Source: Kitagawia praeruptora (taxonomy: Eukaryota; Streptophyta; Magnoliopsida; Apiales; Apiaceae). From it: a stretch of 64,000 nucleotides of DNA. The translations under genes were made by a program, and so were the position numbers. The stretch's first letter is position 1; each line of letters begins with the position of its first letter. Below, in pieces: positions 34,350 through 46,319 of this stretch. A model generated the notes under the pieces. The model did no database searches. It saw only the letters and a list, made by a program, of their open reading frames with translations, and had not been told where the DNA came from. The stretch is from NCBI GenBank assembly GCA_037693485.1, contig CM075346.1, positions 126,096,001 through 126,160,000 on the forward strand, given 5' to 3'.

Positions 34350-35665
34350 ATCAGCATCCTACTGAAATGCAGGCTGATTTTGTTGAGTTTGTAAATAGTA
34401 ATACTTATGAAGAAAACCCTTAGCCAAGGAGTTTGGTATACATATTAGCAATGAGCTAGCAACGACTGAAGCGTGAATTTTACCAACTCCGTGGTTTAAT
34501 GAAACAGGGGAACAGAAGGAGCGTCTCCCTTGTGCAGGCAAGTGGAATATGATGAAAAAGAAATTTGTGAATGCAGGAAGGGTCCAAAATTTGATATGCA
34601 TAAACTTTGCTGAAAATGTACGAGAAGCTTGTGTAGAAGCATTTTGTTATGAGCTCGCGTCTGTGTGTCTTTAACATGGACTGGAATTTAATCTTAGACC
34701 TGTGCAACCACATCTTAGTGCCCCTCCGAGCCAGGTTGAAAGAGTGGTGAAGGATCAGTACTTTGAGGCCAAAAGAAAAATTAAAAGAAATGAGCTTGAT
34801 CTGCTGATTGTTATTTTGCCGGATGAAAATGGTTCGTTATATTGGGATGTCAAAACGTAAATGTGAAACCAATATTGGAATAATATCCCAGTGTTGCGAG
34901 GCAAAAAAGGTATTGAAAGTAAATTATCTTTGGTGTTGATGTGGCACATCCTAATCTTAGGAAATGTTCAAGCCCATCAATGTCCAAGCTCTCATTGAAG
35001 ATCTTTTTAACCAGGGGTAATGTTTCTGGTGGTATAATAAGGGAGCATCTCATTCAAGGAAATAACTAGGTTTAAGCCGATTTGCATTATCTTTTACCGG
35101 GATGGTGTCACCCAGGGACAGTTCTCCCAGGTCCTAATTCACGAATTGGATGCTATTTGCAGAACATGAAATTCTTTGCAAGATAATTATCAACCTCGTA
35201 TCACGTTCATAGTGGTTCAAAAAGGTGGTCATACAAAATTGTTTCCCTGCAACGACGATGATCCCAATTTAGCTGATGGAATAAGGAATGTACCGCCGGG
35301 GACAGTTCTAGATTTGTATATAGGCCTTCCGAGAGAGTTTGGCTTTTATATTAACAGCCATGCAGGAATTCAAGGAACAAACAATCCGGTGCATTACCAT
35401 GTTCTATGGGATGAAAACAACTTCAGTGCAGATGCTACTCAGTCACTAACATATGAATGTGTATACTTATGCCTGGTGCACTAGGTCTGTTTCCGTAGTT
35501 CCCCCTGTCTATTATGCTCGCCTCGATGCTTCTTCCCGTGTACGGATTTGTTTTGACTCAACTGATGCTGGTGCGAGAAACACAGGGATTCTAGGCACTG
35601 AGACCTCTGTAAGGCCCGTCCCAGCCCTCAAAGAAAGTGTCAAGGGTGGGATGGTCTATTGTTAG
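34350..35665 (+). pseudogene. Argonaute pseudogene (AGO1/5-like, L2-MID-PIWI)
   Basis: A broken copy of the C-terminal half of a plant Argonaute, the small-RNA-guided slicer. Fragments in order, in changing frames: NSNTYEENP followed by AKEFG-like text (after PAZ), TPWFNETGEQKERLPCAGKW, SAPPSQVERVVKDQYFEAKR, ELDLLIVILPDENGSLYWD (MID), GVDVAHP and a frame-shifted YRDGVTQGQFSQVL (PIWI), NYQPRITFIVVQKGGHTKLF, SHAGIQGTNNPVHYHVLWDE, then the C-terminus RPVPALKESVKGGMVYC. Multiple stops and frameshifts, and a deletion before GVDVAHP. No introns were seen where plant AGO genes have many, suggesting a processed copy, though no poly(A) tail was found. The AGO1/5 clade is judged from the C-terminal pattern. 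Confidence 0.85.
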
Positions 35666-36703
35666 ACTGTTGCTTTTGGAAGCCTCTTCAATTTCCCCTG
35701 TATTAACTATCATAATATGCTCTTTCTTTTTTACTTCTCAAAACCGATTCTTATATTGTTACAAAGAACAATATTTTATTGTAGAAAATAGAACAATGAG
35801 TTCGTTTTGCTTGGGACCGCATATTACTGGATTTTGTTAGATTGATATGTAGGTTGGGGTAAGCTCCCAATATAGACAGCATTACGATATGTCTCATGTT
35901 GTCTGATGAGTGTCGAAACGACCAGAAATAAATTATACTGAAATTTATTTTTGGTTTCTAGTGAAAGAGTATAATAACATTCTGTAATCAAATACTAACT
36001 ACTATGTCAAAATGTGGCTGCAGTATTGAATACATCCATCCAATCCTTGTGTGTTTGTGTGTTGTTTGAAGCTTTACAGGACAAAGAGCCATTTATTTAT
36101 ATTTCCGATCCCTTCGGGATTGGGATTAAAATCTTACCAGGATCTTATATTATATTCTAACATATTTGTTTGTTACATTTTCGTGCGAAAAAGATTGGAT
36201 ATTTGACTCATCAACATACCTAGGTGGCTAGGTGTCGTGTACTCATGTGGCTTCCTATGTCGGGGGTGAGAATACAGTGGCTTTTACTCAGGAATAGAAG
36301 TAAATCTGAACCCGTTTTGTTACAAAGGATAAAAATGCAATTAAGCTTGTGATAATTTTTCCTGCACCAACTCCATGTATGCGTATCTGTCAAACACAAT
36401 TGAAGACCTATGAGAATGAAGGATATCATCATCCTTGATCATCCTTGATGGTACTTCTGTACGTGAAAGGAATAATATCGAACTCCAATACGGAAGAGCT
36501 GCTAGCACAGTGCAGTACGTACTTTCAACATATCCAAGGACCTGTCGATTTTCTTATGTCGACAAGGTTTGTTGGAAGGAACAGAATTAGAGGTAAACCT
36601 CTGTTTACATTACCAGAGACTAAGTTAGTACGTGTCCAAGGTTAATTATTTTGTTTGCGGAACCTTATTTTGTTACATTTGGAAGATCATATATGTAATT
36701 AGT
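35666..36703. other. Region without recognised gene
   Basis: Only small ORFs (for example 36445-36645), not recognised. A short palindrome, gatcccttcgggattgggat, lies near 36107. No element ends seen. Confidence 0.4.
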
Positions 36704-37089
36704 TGAAGGAATCAACCTGCAAAAATATATAACACTAAATTATCAAGATGGAGAACATATATTAGATTATAGAGGAGGTTCCGGGAAATGCTTGAACAAG
36801 TAATCTTTTCGACACTTTTTCTTGTTAGTCAAAGCTACTATATAAGGGCATACACAAATACCTCCACCTCCTCTATTGTACCCACCCATTAATTATAAAT
36901 CAATGTGCTTTAATATCATTATTATATAATTTGTAACTTACAAGTTAATGTCATTATGTAAACAATATTTATAACTTATATTGATTATTTACAAAATCAA
37001 TTATAAACGTGTAACACTAATTAATTATTATACATTTTTCATGTATTTAATCAATATATTTTATTTGACAAAATTATTCAAATACAACA
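36704..37089 (-). repeat. 3' LTR of iMet-primed element
   Basis: 386 bp, TG...CA. Its first 217 bp match 40406-40622. Confidence 0.8.
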
Positions 37090-39632
37090 TCTCCCACTTT
37101 GACATTTTTGTCAAATGTTTCATGACTCCCACATTCAGTAGGATTTACATATATACATGATGACTCTCTGTCATGATTATATTCTCAATATTACGACTCA
37201 ATTATTTTAAATATCTTGTGACTCCCACTTTTCACAAAATATGCATTTCACTATTCATTGGAATAACATTTCATATTTAATGACTCAAATATTTATAAGT
37301 CCAATCAAAACAAACATGTTTGACAAATAATTTCACAGAAATATCTTCTGTTAAAAATTCACAATCTCTAATTAAACATTGTCACTTTCACTTCTTGCAA
37401 CACATTCATGTTTCTTACTTTCCTAACTTCGAATCCACCATAAATCAATAGGCCTTCCGAAGTTGAATTCTCATTATCTTATCATCTTCGAAATCTACAC
37501 CAAAATAATCAAAAAATTCAGGCACGTCTGCCTCATAACCAATAAGTGGTGCAATGTACACTTCAAGTACTTCATTATCCTATTCACAACCTCTCACTAG
37601 GCTTGATTAGGATTTCTTTCGTATCCATTCACTAGGCCAATTAAATACGCCAAGTCAAGTCAATCGATTACACAACATCGAACTTCCGACTACTTGCGCA
37701 TATGATACATCAAGTGCCTTTTCCGCATTAACCGTTTCCCATTACCAATGGGTTAGCGCCGGACTGCAACTTTGCATCCTAAAACGATTAAGCATTTCAC
37801 TCGGATACCTTTCTGATTCACATTGAATATTCAAAAAAAATTAAGTTCATGAACTTATCAGATTTCACTCTTATTCTCAACTTTCCTACTAAGTTCCAAC
37901 TTAGTTTTGTTGGCATTCTTTTATTAATTACCGACAACAATAAATCATTACTATAAACTGATAATATTGTAAAAGAACTCCCACTTTTCAAAATTCAGAC
38001 ACTATTGTCTAATTCATTATCGACAAAATTTTCTCAATTTCTACATCTTGAATATACTTTTAGACACATTTTTCTTAACTTTCCCTTTCAAAAATTCATA
38101 TACAACCTATGAATTTTCTATATTGAGGTTGATCACACAACGCCCACACTTGATTCTTTCAAAATTGATTCAAAATCATTTTTCATTATTTTTCTTTGAT
38201 AATTCCGATTCTTGCAAAAGCAAGATTATGCACTAATATATTCAATACCAATATTCTAATCATGATCATAATAATCATTTCGATCTACTTCAACACATGC
38301 CTCAATATTTAATAACTTTTATTGTCATAATTATATAGATGACAACTAAATATCTTGTATCCTTAAATACATTTTGTTATTCCTCGAAATATTTTTGAAA
38401 ATAGCTTTCCTATTTTCAATTTAACTATTTTTCAATCCTTCCCACTTCTAGGCAATTGTCAATGATATTTCACTTTTCAGGGCATTTGTCATATTCCTTT
38501 TATGAGTTCCTCTAACTCAGTCAAATAGTTGCTTGTCAGCAAACTAATATTTCACATGTTCTCTATTCTGAGCATCACTTTCTAAATTGTCTCGATAACA
38601 ATTTATTTCAATCTACAAAGATAAAATCAAATTTTATTTTCTGACTCCAACTAGCAATGTTAGCATTATTCTTTTCTCTCAACAACCAATTCAGCCATAA
38701 CCAATATATTTACCAACTCCAGTAAATTAAATTTGTATTCTCGTCATTACAAATTTGTTAAAAAATTAATCCATTCCATTTTTCATATTTTCCAAACCGA
38801 AAATATATAACCAATTCATCATTATTTTCTATGCTCCATTTCCGAGCATTACTAGAAATTTCCTCTAGCACAATATCGTCATTTTCAACGATAATTCACA
38901 ATTCACGCCCAATCATTATTTACAAATTTTATACTCCATTTCCGAGCATCCCAAAATTTGCATCCATTTTTCTTTACTTGCTCTCTATTTCAAGCATAAT
39001 AAAAATAAAAACTAAAATGACATGGACGCATTAGACATGACCAAAATAACAAAATATGGAGTAGGCAGTCCTGAGAATGAAGTGGCTAGGCATAACGGTT
39101 AAATAAACATAAATTAATTAACTACACATCAATATATGTACCTATTCTATATTTCTATCAAATCATGTCATAAGAGAACTCATCACAATTACATCATGCT
39201 AATGTCATATTAAAAATATATATATACTTTGTAATTGTAATATGGCATTCATAATGGACACATGGCAGCAGAGGAAAATAAAACAATGCACTTCATATAT
39301 ACTTATACTGACCAACTAAAATAAAAGTAACAAGAAAGAAGCAAGCACAAAAAAAAGGGTTACTGGTGTAATTAATGAAAATAATCACCGGCACAAATTA
39401 AGTAATTGAGAGATGACAATAACTTAAATTTAAAAAAAAAACTGCATCAATAGTAATTAGTAACTGAAAAATAACAATAATCCTCGGAGACTAAAATGCA
39501 TGATCAAAAACTCACGTTAAAAAAATCAGGTGGTAAAATAATTACAGAAAATAGGACAAAAAAAAATTAACTTGAACAAATTTTGCCGAGAAGATATTTA
39601 GCACGAAGACGATGAAATGAAAGGAACATTAA

Positions 39633-40092
39633 CGCCTTGCTCCCGAGTTTTTTAGGGAGAGAAAGCAAGGTAATGTAAGTGGAAGTAAAAGAATGCAAGT
39701 GAAATATATTTCATCAACTTGCTCCCGAGTTAGATGGAGCGTAAATAAAAAATGAGTGAAACTACTTTCATTCACGTGCTCCCGAGTAGGAAGGAAAGCA
39801 TGTAAATAATTGTCAAATTACAATTCTATCCTTAGATATAAAATGTTTCATTTAAATGATAAGGGTATACATGTAATATCAAATGTTTTTAGTTAAGTTA
39901 CTTTCACTTGCTTTCACTTTCATCCCAATTTTGGGATGAAAGTTTTGGGATGAAAGTTTACAAAACTTGCTTTACCTTTCACTCGCTTTCGCTCCTAAAA
40001 AAAACTCGGGAGCACAAACACAGAGGTAAATTATGTTACTTTACTTCCTTTTCACTTGCTTTCCTTCCTTAAAAATACTCGGGAGCAAGGCG
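39633..40092. mobile_element. Tourist-like MITE inside the iMet-primed element
   Basis: Terminal inverted repeats cgccttgctcccgag and ctcgggagcaaggcg, with taa on both sides (39630-39632, 40093-40095). A 3-bp TWA target duplication fits PIF/Harbinger MITEs. Extra copies of gctcccgagt at about 39721 and 39778, and of actcgggagc at about 40004, suggest nested copies of the same family. Confidence 0.78.
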
Positions 40093-40392
40093 TAAATATG
40101 CAAGGAGAGTCGCAGAACAGGTAGGCAACATATAACAGTTACGAGTATATAAAAAAAAAGGCAAAGGCTAATGAAAAAGGATTAAAACAATTAAAACAGT
40201 AGGCATACATGCCAATGAAAGAAAAAACAAAGTAAGAAGAGGGGACCAATTTATATAGGTGTGTAACTGCACGAGAGAGAAAAGGTTGTTCTGAATCTTG
40301 TCCCATTCAAAAACATCCAAGCAGGATCAGCAAGGAGAAAAACTAGACTAAACTGGAAAGAAAAAGGCGTGTAGATCCAAACTGCCAACCTC

Positions 40393-40404
40393 GCTCTGAT
40401 ACCA
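40393..40404 (-). other. Primer binding site, initiator tRNA-Met
   Basis: TGGTATCAGAGC on the minus strand, one base from the right LTR. Confidence 0.85.
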
Positions 40405-40405
40405 A

Positions 40406-40655
40406 TGAAGGAATCAACCTGCAAAAATATATAACACTAAATTATCAAGATGGAGAACATATATTAGATTATAGAGGAGGTTCCGGGAAATGCTTGAACA
40501 AGTAATCTTTTCGACACTTTTTCTTGTTAGTCAAAGCTACTATATAAGGGCATACACAAATACCTCCACCTCCTCTATTGTACCCGCCCCATTAATTATA
40601 AATCAATGTGTTTTAATATCATCTATTATTCTATTATATATCTAATACACCAACA
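40406..40655 (-). repeat. 5' LTR of iMet-primed element (shortened)
   Basis: Matches the first 217 bp of the left LTR, then diverges and is about 136 bp shorter, but ends with the same caaca. Confidence 0.75.
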
Positions 40656-40739
40656 GGGGGTTTTCCTGAGCAAATTTATTCATAGGCTCGGACCCTCCGA
40701 ACCTAACTCCAAACCTAACTCTAAATATTTGTAAAAATA

Positions 40740-40815
40740 ATGTTATTTAAAGGATTCGAACCCATGACCTTGCATAACTAATGCAACACCATAACCAGTT
40801 GAGCTATGTGAACAT
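40740..40815 (-). mobile_element. tRNA-derived SINE-like fragment
   Basis: The minus strand contains an A-box-like tagctcaactggtta and a B-box-like gggttcgaatcc about 35 nt apart, the arrangement of an internal Pol III promoter. It does not fold as a sound tRNA: there is no acceptor stem. It probably derives from a SINE or an old tRNA pseudogene. Confidence 0.5.
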
Positions 40816-40840
40816 TTGAGTTTATATTAAAAATCATTAT

Positions 40841-41913
40841 CTACATACATAAACACATATATACATACATACATAATTATTAATTATACTACACATACAT
40901 AAATAAATATACATGTATACGTACACACATACATACATACATACATACATATATACATACATACATACACTACATACATAATTATTAATTATACATACAT
41001 AAACATAAATAATTATACATGCATATGTATATACACACATACATACATACATCCATACATCCATACATACATACATAATTATTAATTATACCTGCATAAG
41101 TACTACATACATACATACATACATTTATGTTGTATAATCTATTAATATTTCATTATTTGTAATATATTAATTGTTGTATAATTAATATGCATATTTATAT
41201 ATACAAACACATGTACAAACATAAATACATACATATATAAATTTATGTGGATATATATATAATAATATACTATAATATTATATACATACATACATGCATA
41301 CATACTATATAACATACATACATACATACATACATGCATGCATGCATACATACATACATACATACATTTATATTGTATAATCTATTAATATTTCATTATT
41401 TGTAATCTATTAATTGTTGTATAATTAATATGCATATTTATACATACATACACATGTACAAACATAAATACATACATATATAAATTTTTGTTGATATATA
41501 ACAATGTACTATAATATTATATACATACACATACTACATATTTTTGTTTATATGTATTAATTTGTAGATAAATCTCAGTTGGCTTAACTCAGATAATGTA
41601 TAATTATTAATTAGAATGTATATTTGTAGATAATTATTAATTATACATGCATACGTACGTACATACATACATACATAACTATTAATTATACATGCATGCG
41701 TACATGCATACATACATATATACATATATACATACATACATTCATACATACATAGTTACATACATACATGCATACATACATATATACATACATACATACA
41801 TACATATAAGCATGCATAGTTATGTTGTATGTATATATTTATGTATGTATATATGCATACATACATATATACATACAACATAACTATTAATTATACATGC
41901 ATACGTACATGCA

Positions 41914-41945
<32 letters not shown>

Positions 41946-42124
41946 ATATATACATACATTTATGTTGTATAATCTATTAATATTTCATTATTTGTAATCT
42001 ATTAATTGTTGTATAATTAATATGCATATTTATACATACATACACATGTACAAACATAAATACATACATATATAAATTTATGTGCATATATAATAATCTA
42101 CTATAATATTATATACATATATAC
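40841..42124. repeat. TACA-rich tetranucleotide tract with longer repeats
   Basis: A long, impure array of TACA/CATA units mixed with taattattaattatac spacers. A unit of about 165 bp, starting tttatgttgtataatctatt, occurs three times (about 41126, 41366 and 41958). The many ORFs of Met, Tyr, Val and Cys are products of the repeat and are not genes. Element B is inserted at its right side. Confidence 0.88.
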
Positions 42125-43611
42125 TGTTAACACAATATCACGCAAGTATACGTGGTCACAAGTAATACAATTAAAGTTCGTTCCACTGAGATCTGGTTAT
42201 GGTTCTATTCAGTAAATATGCCTATGCAACAATGTATTGTCTTAATTCACTGCTAAGAAAAATCACAAATTGGGGTTGATTATCTAAATTATGCTAAGAC
42301 GTAAAATATTAAATTAACAATTAATTACTAATGATAATTGAAATCGAATTACTTATGAGAATAAAAACATGGGGCTCTAACTTCATTAAATACTTCCCTT
42401 AGATCTGACGCGTTTAATCACTATGTGCAATGGTTTTGATATCTGATCGGATAACACGAAACAAGTATACGCTACCTGTCAGCATACGCATACCAAACTA
42501 AACATACATCCACAAAAGAGATAGAAGATGAATAGACACCAATTATGCTTAGACCCTATATGTCTATAGAATTTGAAAACATAACGGTTGAAGAACAAGT
42601 TATCCATAAAGATCACACAGGGCAGTATAAGTATTTTCATCTCACACCATGAATCATATTGATAAACAATTATGAACCTATGCTAGCATGGCAAGTTCTA
42701 AATCTCAAGATCCACTTTCACTTCACAAGAGATTAACAATTCAATTTAGATGTTAGCTACGCATCTAAAAGCATTAAGATTAACCATACGAGGATATCAG
42801 ATATACACCACACACAGATCTTTAAAGCATCAAGATACTAAGTTCCATAAATAAATCCGTTAGAATCCCATGACAACGATTAGCTCATAATTGAACCGTT
42901 CATCGTCATGGGATTTGATGAAAACATGATAATAAACAAGATATTAATAAAAGAAAAATAATATTAATAAAACAAAAGTTGAGAAAACAAATCTATAATC
43001 CAAAGTAACACAAAAGATGAAGTAGATCTAGATCCGTTGCTTGTCACGAGCGTTGAATCCTTCTCTCCTTTTCTCCCTTGCAGATCTAAGCTAAGTTACA
43101 ATAATAAAACTATTATAATGTGTATATCTATTACAATGGTAGGATGTGTTTAAATAGGCTCTAAAAGTCTTGCTCAGCAAGAAAATACCAAAACAAAATT
43201 ATAATAGAATTTCTGCAAGATACGTTTCCTAAACTGATTCTGTTTTTTAAGGAAAATTCGTAGCTGACTTTTCTTGAGATTTTCTGGAATGTCGCAAACG
43301 TAATTGGACCTCTGGACCACCTTAGAATGATAGAGAATCTCGTTATCTTCGCGTGGACTGCTTACGGGCTGAAAACAGACTTATAGAACTCAAGATATGG
43401 CCAAAACAGTGTAGACTGCGCAACCCTTCTTAAAAATCCGAATTTTAATCAATTAATTCCCAAAAAATTATAGAAGCATCCACCTTAGTCAACATTCTCG
43501 TAAATCTGCACAACTAAGCAAAACACATCAAAACTACAAGAAACTTGAGTCCAAGACAATCAATTTAAGCCGATTTAGAATGCTCCAAGTGGATATAAAA
43601 ACCACTTATCA
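42125..43611 (-). repeat. Element B, 3' LTR
   Basis: 1487 bp, TGTTAACACAATATC...CACTTATCA. Confidence 0.9.
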
Positions 43612-45749
43612 CACCCCCAAACTCAAACCGATGCTTGTCCTCAAGCATTAACAATTACAACTAACTAACTAACTAGTACCACTTCCGTAGGTGATCACGG
43701 TTGCATTTGGCATATGCAACAAGCCCTTTAAACCCCTAGGCAGCCCTAGTGGACGAGTAAGGTCTCGTGAGGGCCTATAGCGAATGTACCCACAAAATCC
43801 ATTTAACCTAATGCAATGCAATGCATGAATGCAACTAAATGAAGATGCAATTAATCTAATCTACCATACCTTCAAATCCTCTCATGCCATATCAACTTAA
43901 GAATCAAAGTAAATACGCAATGTCTTGGTGTCGAAAGTGCAAGTATTCACATAGTCTACTCAATGAACATGCATAAGTTCTCACAAGCCCATGTCAAGTG
44001 TAAGAATAAGTTAGTAATCATGCTAAGCCTACAAGAGTACATCTTTGAGACAACACTCGGGATCTCATACGCAAAAACAAGTAAACACTCACAATCCACT
44101 CACAAAAGAATATTCACTCAAGAACAAGGGTAAGTGTATCACTCAATTCCAACAAAATCATAAACATGCTTGACATTTGGTATCAATCTAACTCTTAACA
44201 CAACATACATCAATGACGATAATCAAAAGGTCTTTATTTGGGTTGTAACGGGGCTAGGGACAAGGTATGTCAAGTAAGCCAAAACAGGTGAAGTGTCAAA
44301 AGCTAGTAAGTACCATAATACATCATACACAACACCATATTCCCCCCACATAATTTTTACTAAAACAAACACTCGACTAGTCGACTGAAATAGGATCACA
44401 ACAAACACAAACATGCTCTCATAATATTTTTCTTTCTTTTTCTTTCTTTTTCTTCTTTTTTTTTCTTTTTTTCTTTTTTTTTATTTTTTTCTTTTTTTTT
44501 CTTTTTTTTTTTTTTTCGAGAGCTAAATATAACACAAACAATAATATAAACAATAACAATGATCCCATGAATTTATTACATATGCCGACTATCAAGTAAA
44601 CAAACCCAATTTCAATATTTCCCCCAAAAGTACGACTAACAATAACCCCTCCTTACATACCTTATTACTCCCTTAAGCACTCTACTAGCCTTTGACAATA
44701 TGGTTCAAATTAATGTAAGGCCAATACAAGAAAAAGGTCTAGGCAAGTAATGTGGTATGTCACCGAAAAAATAGGATTAAGCTCAACGGGTTAACTAATT
44801 GATCATGTAAACATGGTGTGGTAATATGGGAAAATATGTGGTTATTCCTAAATGCCTTTATCATTTTAATCGTCAAATAATGTCATGTGTTTCAAGAAAG
44901 ACCTCAAACAACTGCTAGCAATGCAAACAATCCGTGGACACTCAAGCAAACGAATAAATTGCAAATATGCAATAAGGCTCAAAACTCACTTGGTGGAAAA
45001 ATATACTCAATCCCAAGCAACATCTCTCTAACGCACCAACTTGTATTCAAAGCATGCAAACTAAATCAACTTGCACATATTCATGTCCTTCTAATCACTT
45101 ACAACATTCAATAAGTCTACTAGCTTCAACTTACTAGTGTATGTGTGTGCACAAGAACAAAGCATATCACTTCTCAATCAAAAGCGTCAACAACACAAAA
45201 TTCCTATCAAGCATGGGTGCAAATGCAAACTATTATGAACTCACATGATATACGAACATAAAAATAGAATGTCCTATATGAAACAAACGTAGATAACACG
45301 AACATAAATGCATAATTTACTACTACTAATATGCAAAGCATGAAATCCTATATGAACAAATAACACAACAACAACTAATCCCTCAAACCACCCCCAAACT
45401 TAAAATATTCAATGTCCTCATTGAATGGAAGTAAATACAAGGGATAGCAGAAACATACCTACTCGACCTCGTCCTCGGATGAATCTGGTGGAGAATACTA
45501 CGTACGAGCTCCATAGACTTACCACCTTGCCTGAATACTACAAAACCCCTAATTGACAAGAACACAAATTCGTAATAAAAATAAGATTAGAGAAAAGATT
45601 TACCCCAATACGAATCGAAGAGGTGAACTTGCAATTAATTCCTCTTTAGAATTGAATTTTTAGAGATATAAAAAAAATAGAAGAGGAATTGGATTTGTAT
45701 GTATAGGTGGGTAGATAATAAAAAAAATAATAACTAATAATAATAAATC

Positions 45750-45794
<45 letters not shown>

Positions 45795-46250
45795 TAACAA
45801 TAATAATAATAATAATAATAAAAATATTATGAATTAGAATAGAAATAGGTTTAGAATTTTTTGGAGGAGAGATGGGGGGTTTTGGAATTAAAATAGGAAA
45901 AGAATTAGGTGTAAAGTGGAGAGTATAAATAGAATGGGTGGTTGAAAGTTTTTTTTTTTATGAAACAGGTCGCACAGCACACAAACAGCTGCTGAAAGTT
46001 TTTTTTTTTTTTTCACTGGACAAAGCGCAGCTTGCGCGCGTGGAAGGCAAGTTGCTGCAAGATCAGTCACGCCGGCGCAAGTTGCGCGTCAGGGGGGCAA
46101 AGTGCGGTAAAGTCAGTAACGCAGGCGCAGCCTGCGTTACAGTAGGGCAGACTGCGCTTCAGGCAGTAACGCAGGGGAAGCCTGCATGACAGAGCAAAAT
46201 TCGATTTTTTTTTTAACAACACTACTACTTTTTTTTTCCTATACTAATGC
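43612..46250 (-). other. Element B PPT and non-coding block
   Basis: Starts with the PPT (minus strand tgagtttgggggtg, 43612-43625), then the conserved block around gatcacggttgcatttggca at 43694-43713 shared with A and C. The middle is diverged and includes a long pyrimidine tract (44424-44516) and an AAT microsatellite (45735-45830). A GC-rich palindromic module lies at 46020-46195. No protein is conserved here. Confidence 0.7.
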
Positions 46251-46283
46251 GGGTTGCCTCCCACCAAGCGCTTCTTTAACGTC
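46251..46283 (-). promoter_or_regulatory. Conserved post-ORF motif, element B
   Basis: The same sequence as in element A at 15081-15113, about 36 nt after the last ORF stop. Confidence 0.7.
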
Positions 46284-46319
46284 AATAGCTTGACGTTACT
46301 TCCTCAAATCAAGGCGGTT

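Larger units (their letters stand above)
36704..40655 (-). mobile_element. Non-autonomous LTR retrotransposon with iMet primer site
   Basis: LTR-like repeats at 36704-37089 and 40406-40655 begin tgaaggaatcaacctgc and end caaca. The right one is shorter (250 against 386 bp). On the minus strand the interior starts with TGGTATCAGAGC (40393-40404, initiator tRNA-Met primer site) and ends with GTGGGAGA (37090-37097), a copia-style PPT. The 3.3-kb interior has no gag or pol ORF, so this is a large derivative moved in trans. Flanking bases (ttagt and ggggg) do not match, so the ends may come from recombination. Confidence 0.78.

Noticed and set aside
36445..36645. 66-residue ORF downstream of the Argonaute relic
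   Set aside because: No recognisable motif and no splice or start context.
40740..40815. Functional tRNA gene
   Set aside because: No acceptor stem pairing or proper anticodon arm; only the promoter boxes remain.
40837..41883. ORFs rich in Met, Tyr, Val and Cys or Thr, His and Ile
   Set aside because: Translations of TACA/CATA repeats.
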